The notes beneath the pieces are model-generated. The model did no database searches, was not told where the DNA came from, and worked only from the letters and a program-made list of their open reading frames with translations. The position numbers and the translations under genes are program-made. Shown piece by piece: positions 58,232 to 64,000 of a DNA stretch of 64,000 nucleotides. Location: NCBI GenBank assembly GCA_030833445.1, contig JAURHD010000016.1:1-64000 (forward strand). Reading direction: 5' to 3'. Within the stretch, counting starts at the first letter, position 1. Each line of letters opens with the position of its first letter. The DNA is from Cephaloticoccus sp. (GTDB lineage: Bacteria > Verrucomicrobiota > Verrucomicrobiia > Opitutales > Opitutaceae).

Positions 58232-58783
58232 TTAGGATATTACGGCCATGCCATGCTTCGCCGCGAGTTTGCGCACCGACGTCATGTTGCGCATCGTAGC
58301 CAACGGAAACTTGAGGGTTTTCATGGCGGGTGAAGTCCAAACCTCCGATTCGGAACTGCGGATGCGGCATAGCCAGTAGACCTCGCGCCCATTGACACAA
58401 AATTCGTCCACGTCCGTGCAGCACCCCTGCAGTCGTTTCGCCAGGTCACTGCTCATGGGATCCTTCAGGAAATTCACGTAAACGGCTCCTCCCTCCGGCA
58501 CCTCGCTGCCGAAGGCTGGATAGGCCAGCACTGCCTTCACTTCCGCCTCGCTGCGGATAAAGGTCGCCACGCCGTAGCCGAGGGATTTTTCGAGATGCGC
58601 TTCAATCCTGAATTCCAATATGGTCCCGTCGTGCGACTTGGTTTCAAAGAGCACATTCCCGCTCGCGATAAACGTGGCCACGTTGGTGAAACCCAATTCT
58701 TCAAACAACCGTTTCAACTCCGACATCGGCGGACGCCGTTTGCCGAGGTTGATCCCGCGAAGAAAGGCGACGTAGCGCGGCAT
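58232..58783 (-). CDS. DUF1697-domain protein
   Basis: 183 residues. The start YVAFLRGINLGKRRPPMSEL, then LGFTNVATFIASGNVLFE is the DUF1697 signature. These cytosolic proteins are widespread, of unknown biochemical role. It starts 6 bp after the ceramidase-like gene ends. Confidence 0.88.
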   Translation of the reverse strand: MPRYVAFLRGINLGKRRPPMSELKRLFEELGFTNVATFIASGNVLFETKSHDGTILEFRIEAHLEKSLGYGVATFIRSEAEVKAVLAYPAFGSEVPEGGAVYVNFLKDPMSSDLAKRLQGCCTDVDEFCVNGREVYWLCRIRSSESEVWTSPAMKTLKFPLATMRNMTSVRKLAAKHGMAVIS

Positions 58784-58789
58784 GGCGGT

Positions 58790-60118
58790 TCAATTTTTCG
58801 CCAATGCAACATCGAGCAATTCGTGCATCGCTGCAAAAATCTGGTCCTCGGTGCCCGAGACCAGCGGACCAGGTTTCATGATGTATTGCATGGAATCAAA
58901 CACCTCATAGCCCCTCTCAGGGAGCTGACGTTCGCTGCAAATATACCCGACAATATCGTTACTGTAGGCAAAGGGCCAAACATGACTGTAGTCGCGGCCA
59001 AACTCTTTCACCGCGCGCAGCGCATATTCCACGCTCATCTCACCGGACAGCGCGATCCACGCGAGCGAGGAGCCAAAACAAACCGTCTGCACTTCAAATT
59101 CCACCGTGGCCCGCGGATTGTGGCCGGCGGCCAGTCCCGCAAGACTTTCCCGGGCCCAGCGCGCAAAAAACTCATTCTCGGAAGTCAGCCACGGCGTGTA
59201 GTCTTCCTTGGTCAGCTCGGTGTAGCGCAGTGTCAGCACCCGGTGGTCAATCCTCAGGTTGCCGTGCACCGCTTGCCATTGCCCTTGCCGCAATTCGCGC
59301 ATCACGGCCGCGGCCACCTGGCGGCCCATCGATTCAATCTCGGGTAATGGATACTTGGGATAGTTGTCGTGTGCCAGGTTCGGGATGAAAGGTTTCTGAT
59401 CTCCCGCGCAGCCCTGCAGAAATGCCGCCGTGCAGCCGAGTTGCTGCTCCAGTTCACGCAGCGCAAAGCCCACATAGTCACCGCCAAACTCCAGGATCGC
59501 GCCTGCGGCTGTGGGATGCGCCGCGTAACCGAAAAGCACATGCTTCAACTTTTCCGTCTCATCATGAAAAGCCAGCATGGGGACTGTGTGATCGTGCGGG
59601 GCATCGAAGGTCGGCGCCCACATTACCCCACCTTTGCCATCCGGTCGGCGACGCGAATACCCAATACCACACCATCCAGTCGAACTGCTGAGTCGCACCG
59701 GAACCCGGTCGGCCAACGCCGACTGCGCGGCCGTGACCACCTTGGCAAATGCAGCTTGTAGATAGCTTTCATCAATCCCACCGCGACAATCCGCATCCAC
59801 GAATTTGCGGATCGGCGGGCCGCAATGCGTGTGCGTGCCGCAAAGCAGAATATCGCCTCCCGGAACGCCGGTAGCGGCAGTGAGTATCGCGCGCACTTCC
59901 GGGGTGTTGTCGTAGAAGCCGAGCCATTCAATGCTGACGATCAGCAGAGTCCGCTCGGTTGCCCGCTCCGTAATCGCCGTGACGATGCAACGCAGCGGTA
60001 GATACACGCCGGTCGAGTCTTCCGTGCGGGCGGCAAACCCCGCGAGTTTGGAACCCACCGCCGGCGTGACATCGACGTCGGCCACTCCGACCAGATACGG
60101 ATAACCTGACTCACTCAT
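58790..60118 (-). CDS. Neutral/alkaline ceramidase-like hydrolase domain protein
   Basis: 442 residues. The start YLVGVADVDVTPAVGSKLAGFAAR and CGTHTHCGPPIRKF with a His-x-His pair match the N-terminal domain of neutral/alkaline ceramidases. GYAAHPTAAG and QGCAGDQKPF are further metal-site blocks. No signal peptide is evident. Bacterial relatives are often uncharacterised and do not always act on ceramide. It leads the four-gene run. ATG at 60118 is chosen over a GTG seven codons earlier. Confidence 0.8.
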   Translation of the reverse strand: MSESGYPYLVGVADVDVTPAVGSKLAGFAARTEDSTGVYLPLRCIVTAITERATERTLLIVSIEWLGFYDNTPEVRAILTAATGVPGGDILLCGTHTHCGPPIRKFVDADCRGGIDESYLQAAFAKVVTAAQSALADRVPVRLSSSTGWCGIGYSRRRPDGKGGVMWAPTFDAPHDHTVPMLAFHDETEKLKHVLFGYAAHPTAAGAILEFGGDYVGFALRELEQQLGCTAAFLQGCAGDQKPFIPNLAHDNYPKYPLPEIESMGRQVAAAVMRELRQGQWQAVHGNLRIDHRVLTLRYTELTKEDYTPWLTSENEFFARWARESLAGLAAGHNPRATVEFEVQTVCFGSSLAWIALSGEMSVEYALRAVKEFGRDYSHVWPFAYSNDIVGYICSERQLPERGYEVFDSMQYIMKPGPLVSGTEDQIFAAMHELLDVALAKN

Positions 60119-60173
60119 GCCGTGAGGAAGCGATTTCACGCGACCTCACGCAAGCATAGGATGTGCTAATGCC

Positions 60174-60262
60174 AAAGGGGTCAGGCCGTTATTTGTTAAT
60201 TCCATTAGAGGAGGACTGTAATCTCTGAGAAATAATTAACGAATAACGGCCTGACCCCTTTT
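60174..60262. repeat. REP/RAYT-type palindrome (AAAGGGGTCAGGCC)
   Basis: An inverted repeat of 28 bp with one mismatch: AAAGGGGTCAGGCCGTTATT at 60174 and its inverse ending at 60262, with a 33-base centre. The GGGGTCAGGCC core is the type associated with REP-associated tyrosine transposases (RAYT) in several phyla. No transposase is in the window. It lies between the ceramidase-like and PhyH genes, both on the minus strand, and may end transcription of PhyH. Confidence 0.75.
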
Positions 60263-60269
60263 ATGAAAA

Positions 60270-60965
60270 TTAGGCGGCCGGATCCCAGACGACCTTGCGC
60301 GCGGGGAACTCGAGATCGAATGCCTCGTCGCTCGCCGGGGCGTGGTAGGTATTGATGATCGCATAGCGATCTTTGCCGGCCACGTTCGGTGTCGAACCGT
60401 GCACGAGGCGGTCGGAAAACACGATGGCCGTGCCGCGCTTGATCGCACAGGTCACCACATCACCATCGGACCAGTCGCCATCCTCGATCCCGTTGTCGAA
60501 TTCGCCGGAAGGCAGACCCATCTTGACCATGCGCCAGTCGCGCTTGTGGCTGCCGGGCACCACGGTGAGCGTGCCGTTCTCGGCCGTCGCATCATCGAGC
60601 GGAATCCAGACCGAAAGCTTCGGCCGCGTGTTGCGCCAGTAGTAACAATCGATGTGCCACGGGGTTGGAAACTTTTTGTCGGCGGACTTGTAGACGATCT
60701 TGTCGCTCAGAAACATCACGCCGTGCGGCATCACGGGCTTCAGCAGCTTCACGATCCGCGGATCCTCCGCCAAGGCCCTAAATTTTTCATTTACGACGGC
60801 AACGTGCACATAAACCGAGGCACCGGGCTTGGCATGCTTGTCGAGCACTCCGCGGGCCTCGGTTTTCAATTTTTCGCATTCCTCGACACTGAGAAAATTG
60901 GGGACGACGATAAATCCGTCACGATCGTAACGGGCGGCTGGACTGAGAGAATCGTTGGTTTTCAT
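60270..60965 (-). CDS. PhyH-family dioxygenase
   Basis: 231 residues. Fe(II)/2-oxoglutarate oxygenase with His104-x-Asp106 (TPWHIDCYYW) and distal His189 (SDRLVHGSTPNV), and Arg200 nearby for 2-oxoglutarate. SVWIPLDDATAENGTLTVVPGSH is the family strand pair. Divergent from an AraC gene across 78 bp, as in the 23-24 kb cluster, so regulation is likely similar. Substrate unknown. Confidence 0.89.
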   Translation of the reverse strand: MKTNDSLSPAARYDRDGFIVVPNFLSVEECEKLKTEARGVLDKHAKPGASVYVHVAVVNEKFRALAEDPRIVKLLKPVMPHGVMFLSDKIVYKSADKKFPTPWHIDCYYWRNTRPKLSVWIPLDDATAENGTLTVVPGSHKRDWRMVKMGLPSGEFDNGIEDGDWSDGDVVTCAIKRGTAIVFSDRLVHGSTPNVAGKDRYAIINTYHAPASDEAFDLEFPARKVVWDPAA

Positions 60966-61043
60966 ATGAAGACGATCAGACTATGCCCGATTGCATGGAA
61001 ATTGTCTTTAGCTGCCGGAAAATCTCATTTAGCAATTATCTCC

Positions 61044-61841
61044 ATGCCTGCTCATCCAGCGAGTGGTCCCTCGCCCATCGAAAGTATCCGGTTGATCGAG
61101 CGCTTTGAGCGTTCAGAAACGGGGTTTAAGTATCAAGCGACCTCCCTGCCGGGCCACTTGATCCACTTGGTCGTGAGCGGGGTGGTCGAGCAAACCTGCA
61201 ACGGCCGGCAGCAAAAACTCCGACCTGGCAGCATCGTTTGGTATCATGAAGATGAGTGGGTTGAAGGCCGTGTGATCAAGGCCCCATGGATTTACTACTC
61301 GGTCAATTTCACCGCTCCGACCCTCGCGCCGCCGGACTTCAATGCGCGGCTAATCGACCATCGCGATGACCTCCAAACCCTGTTCATCGACCTGCATATA
61401 GCCTGGCAGTTATCACCATCGCGCGAACGAGACTACCGCTGTCAGGCACACTTACTGGAGTTGTTGGCCGCACTCAACCCGGGTGGTGTCGGCCAAGCAC
61501 TGGTCACCCCCAATGGCCGCTTGTGGTGGGAGGTGGAAACGTGGGCCCGGCAACGGATCGACGAAGCCGTAACCTTGGGAAATTTGTGCACCCAGTTTCA
61601 CCGCAGTGCCAACACCCTGACCCGCGCCTGCATGGATGCCGTCGGCACCACGCCAATGAAACGCTTAAAACAGATCCGTCTTAGTCTCGCTCGAGGGCTG
61701 GTGCATTACTCGGACCTGACAATGACGGAAATCGCCCTGCGGGTCGGCTACGCTCGGGTGCATGAATTCTCCCGGGATTACCGCAAGGCGCACGGCTTTC
61801 CGCCCAGTCGCGACCGGTTAAGCAATCGGCTGAAACCGTAG
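61044..61841 (+). CDS. AraC-family regulator
   Basis: 265 residues from ATG 61044. The N-terminal cupin-like sensor (about 30-110, GHLIHLVVSGVVEQTCNGRQQ) precedes the C-terminal HTH pair (TLGNLCTQFHRSANTLTRACMDAVG and MTEIALRVGYARVHEFSRDYRKAHGFPPS). It stands between the divergent PhyH gene and the symporter gene 81 bp downstream, so it may control both. Confidence 0.85.
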   Translation: MPAHPASGPSPIESIRLIERFERSETGFKYQATSLPGHLIHLVVSGVVEQTCNGRQQKLRPGSIVWYHEDEWVEGRVIKAPWIYYSVNFTAPTLAPPDFNARLIDHRDDLQTLFIDLHIAWQLSPSRERDYRCQAHLLELLAALNPGGVGQALVTPNGRLWWEVETWARQRIDEAVTLGNLCTQFHRSANTLTRACMDAVGTTPMKRLKQIRLSLARGLVHYSDLTMTEIALRVGYARVHEFSRDYRKAHGFPPSRDRLSNRLKP

Positions 61842-61922
61842 TCTGGATCTACGTTTATCGGATTCGGCTTTATTCCTGCTGGTATCCGGACAGCGTGGTG
61901 AACCTACCCCGCCGCATCCGTC

Positions 61923-63401
61923 ATGACGCTTACCCTGTTCGACTGGATTATCATTGTTGTCTACCTGGCCGGCTGCCTCATCGCCGGCCTCGCGATGCGC
62001 CGCTATGTGCGCGGCGTAGAAGACTTCGCTGTCGCAGGGCGCGAGATGAACGTTAACCTCGGCATCGCCTCACTGGCCGCGACCGAGATGGGGCTGGTGA
62101 CGATCATGTATACGGCCCAACTGGGTTTCGAGAAAGGTCTCGCGGGAGCCAGTATCGGCGTGTTGATGGCCGCGGCTTTCTGGATCGTCGGTCGCACGGG
62201 TTTCATTATCGGTCCATTGCGCAACGCCGGGGTGATGACGATTCCGGAATTGTTTGAGAAACGATTTCATCGACGGGTGCGCTGGCTGGCTGGGTTGTTT
62301 GTGGTGCTCGGCGGTCTGCTCAACATGGGCATCTTTCTGCGGCTCGGTGGTGAGTTTCTCGTCTGGGCCACCGGCATACCCCCGTCGTGGCTCGAATGGG
62401 TGATGACCGTGCTGCTGGGGCTTGTGCTGCTTTACACCGCGCTGGGTGGCATGCTTTCGGTCCTCGTGACCGACTACCTGCAATTTCTAGTGATGGGCGT
62501 TGGCATCGTAATTACATCGATACTCGTCCTGATCAACGTCGGCGGACTCGACCTGATCACCTCGCTGCAAAACGCGTGGGCCGGTCATGCCGGCATGAAA
62601 CTCAACTCGCATCCATTCAATCCGTTCGATGGGTCCAGTCTCGGTTGGGGTTATCTGCTGTGGATGCTGGTGCTACAGGTCGCAGCAGCCACCACTTGGC
62701 AAACCGTGATCAGCCGCGTGCTTGCCGCCAAAGACGTCGATACCGCCAAGCAGATGTATCGGCGCACTTCGTTTTATTTTGTCGGCCGCTTCCTATTGCC
62801 CGGTCTGTGGGGCGCGGCGGCCTTTGTGTATTTCGCCAATCAGGGAGGTCTGCCCGAGGGCACCACCACCCTCACGGCCATGCCGCAATACCTCGGCACG
62901 ATATTGCCCATCGGGTTGCTGGGTTTGGTGATCGCTGCGATGCTCGCCGCCGAAATGTCCACCGACAGCGGTTACCTGCTGACTTGGGCCACGGTGATCT
63001 ACAACGACCTGATCACGCCCTGCCTGCGTCAGCCGCTTTCTCCGCGGGGACGGTTGCTGCTCACCCGATTGCTGGTGCTCGGGATCGGTGTGTTCCTGTT
63101 GTTCTACGGGTTGTGGTATGAGCTGCCCGGTAACGCGTGGGATTACCTCGCGGTCACCGGCAACATCTACCTCGCCAGTGTCTTCACCCTGCTGGTCGCC
63201 GGACTCTACTGGCCGCGCGCCAACGCCCGCGGTGCTTACTGCGCCCTGATCATGGGCGCAATCGGACCGATCACCTTTCTCCTTATCGGTAAAACGTATT
63301 CCATCCCGCCCGAAGTCGCGGGCGCGGCGGCGTTCGGCCTTGCGGCCTTGGGCATGATCTTCGGTTCCCTCTCCAAACCATCAACCGTCAACGCGACCTG
63401 A
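61923..63401 (+). CDS. SSS-family sodium:solute symporter
   Basis: 492 residues, 13 hydrophobic segments. Family blocks: the SLC5 entry VRGVEDFAVAGREMNVNLGIASL, ATEMGLVTIMYTAQLGFEKG in TM1-2, and LAAEMSTDSGYLLTWATVIYNDL in the later half. Uptake of a sugar, sugar acid or other organic solute with Na+. Followed 3 bp later by a 50-residue membrane peptide, a known accessory arrangement. Confidence 0.88.
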   Translation: MTLTLFDWIIIVVYLAGCLIAGLAMRRYVRGVEDFAVAGREMNVNLGIASLAATEMGLVTIMYTAQLGFEKGLAGASIGVLMAAAFWIVGRTGFIIGPLRNAGVMTIPELFEKRFHRRVRWLAGLFVVLGGLLNMGIFLRLGGEFLVWATGIPPSWLEWVMTVLLGLVLLYTALGGMLSVLVTDYLQFLVMGVGIVITSILVLINVGGLDLITSLQNAWAGHAGMKLNSHPFNPFDGSSLGWGYLLWMLVLQVAAATTWQTVISRVLAAKDVDTAKQMYRRTSFYFVGRFLLPGLWGAAAFVYFANQGGLPEGTTTLTAMPQYLGTILPIGLLGLVIAAMLAAEMSTDSGYLLTWATVIYNDLITPCLRQPLSPRGRLLLTRLLVLGIGVFLLFYGLWYELPGNAWDYLAVTGNIYLASVFTLLVAGLYWPRANARGAYCALIMGAIGPITFLLIGKTYSIPPEVAGAAAFGLAALGMIFGSLSKPSTVNAT

Positions 63402-63404
63402 ATC

Positions 63405-63557
63405 ATGCAAGACCCTTTCATCCTTTTCTGGGCCGGCCTCATCCTCGCTTCGATTGTATGGTATGGCGTGCTCGTGTTTTATGTCGGCATCAAGGCCGGC
63501 CGCGACATCAAGACGATGATCAAATCGTTGAAGGATGATCCGTCTCAGGATCGCTGA
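63405..63557 (+). CDS. Small membrane protein, probable symporter accessory subunit
   Basis: 50 residues: MQDPFILFWAGLILASIVWY, one hydrophobic helix (about 6-28), then a basic cytosolic tail (GIKAGRDIKTMIKSLKDD). It starts 3 bp after the symporter stop, in the same direction, with the same codon use. Small single-helix partners encoded just after SSS transporters are known as symporter small accessory proteins. It is easily missed because of its length. Confidence 0.7.
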   Translation: MQDPFILFWAGLILASIVWYGVLVFYVGIKAGRDIKTMIKSLKDDPSQDR

Positions 63558-63570
63558 ATCAACGGGCACT

Positions 63571-63921
63571 TTAACACGTCAACGCCAAGGCGATCGCTGC
63601 CGGGACCGCTTGCACCCAAAATATTTTTCGCCCGACCGTCGCGCCGCCAAATATTCCCGCCACGATCACGCAGCCGAGAAAGAATACTTTAACCGGATAC
63701 CCATCCGCGCCGGCGTAGATTCCCCATCCCAATCCAGCCGCGAGAAATCCATTATACAGTCCCTGATTCTGCGCGAGTGACTTGGTCAGTTCCGCCTTCT
63801 CGGCTGACAGTTTAAAGACGCGCCGGCCATAGGGCTTGGTCCACAGAAACATCTCCAGCACCAGAAAGTATATATGCAGCGCGGCGACCAATCCCACCAG
63901 AAAATCCGCGAGTAGTTTCAT
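63571..63921 (-). CDS. DUF1304-domain membrane protein
   Basis: 116 residues with four hydrophobic segments. The start ADFLVGLVAALHIYFLVLEMFLW and the block LAQNQGLYNGFLAAGLGWG are typical of the DUF1304 family. Function unknown. Its stop is 13 bp from the convergent accessory gene. Confidence 0.85.
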   Translation of the reverse strand: MKLLADFLVGLVAALHIYFLVLEMFLWTKPYGRRVFKLSAEKAELTKSLAQNQGLYNGFLAAGLGWGIYAGADGYPVKVFFLGCVIVAGIFGGATVGRKIFWVQAVPAAIALALTC

Positions 63922-64000
63922 TAGGCCAACCTAGGTCAATAGCGTGGGCAAGCAACGTCGGAAATCAAACCGGGGTTCGTCGCGCGATCAGAAGATTGGC

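Overview
The window looks like a chromosomal segment of a GC-rich Verrucomicrobiota bacterium, probably close to Opitutales. The lineage call is inference. It rests on a PEP-CTERM protein, DapL-type lysine synthesis, a YuxG-type rhamnulose-phosphate aldolase/dehydrogenase, many phytanoyl-CoA dioxygenase (PhyH) paralogues, an Mla-type lipid transporter and repeated 'CACGGAG' intergenic hairpins. No rRNA gene is present to settle it.

Bases 1-5.7 kb: a decayed IS3 transposase tail abuts a 21-bp repeat of the 3' end of the tRNA-Leu gene at 5712-5795. The 5.4 kb between the two copies looks like a small tRNA-targeted island without an integrase. It holds a DapA-family aldolase, a truncated ORF, an AT-richer transglutaminase-like gene, a sodium:solute symporter and a SOUL protein. 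5.8-13.7 kb: Tat-exported amidase and Psd (translationally coupled), YqhD aldehyde reductase, a ClC transporter and ClpB. 13.9-19.8 kb: sugar-acid/rhamnoside catabolism with a GntR-type regulator, a PhyH enzyme, a GH78 rhamnosidase, a PhyH gene broken by one TAG, and an enolase-superfamily dehydratase. 20-22.8 kb: tRNA-Val, then an arsR-gap-arsJ arsenate detoxification operon.

23-30 kb: an AraC regulator divergent from two tandem PhyH genes, then nth, gcvP and an unknown gene. 30-34 kb: a likely tetrahydrofolate C1 operon with a MetF-MetV fusion, a LigM-type O-demethylase and PurU, able in principle to move methyl groups from methoxylated substrates to formate. 34-38 kb: AraC, an FAH-family hydrolase, a double cupin and a PEP-CTERM gene interrupted by one TGA. 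38-49 kb: OPT transporter, Mqo and dispersed L-rhamnose genes (rhaB, a 3-epimerase-like TIM barrel, an NCS1-like permease, rhaEW and a class II aldolase). 49-56 kb: a PanC with altered catalytic motifs, DapL, a TauE/SafE exporter and an mlaE-mlaF-mlaD-lipoprotein operon. 56-64 kb: a phosphatase, a four-gene operon (ceramidase-like protein, DUF1697, GNAT, methyltransferase), a REP/RAYT-type palindrome, a PhyH gene divergent from AraC, a second sodium:solute symporter with a 50-residue accessory protein, and a DUF1304 protein.

Together the genes suggest a heterotroph on plant or algal polysaccharide that takes up and breaks down deoxy- and methylated sugars or related aromatics. The most notable items are the C1 operon, the tRNA-Leu island, the two genes with a single internal stop, the altered PanC and the small symporter partner.
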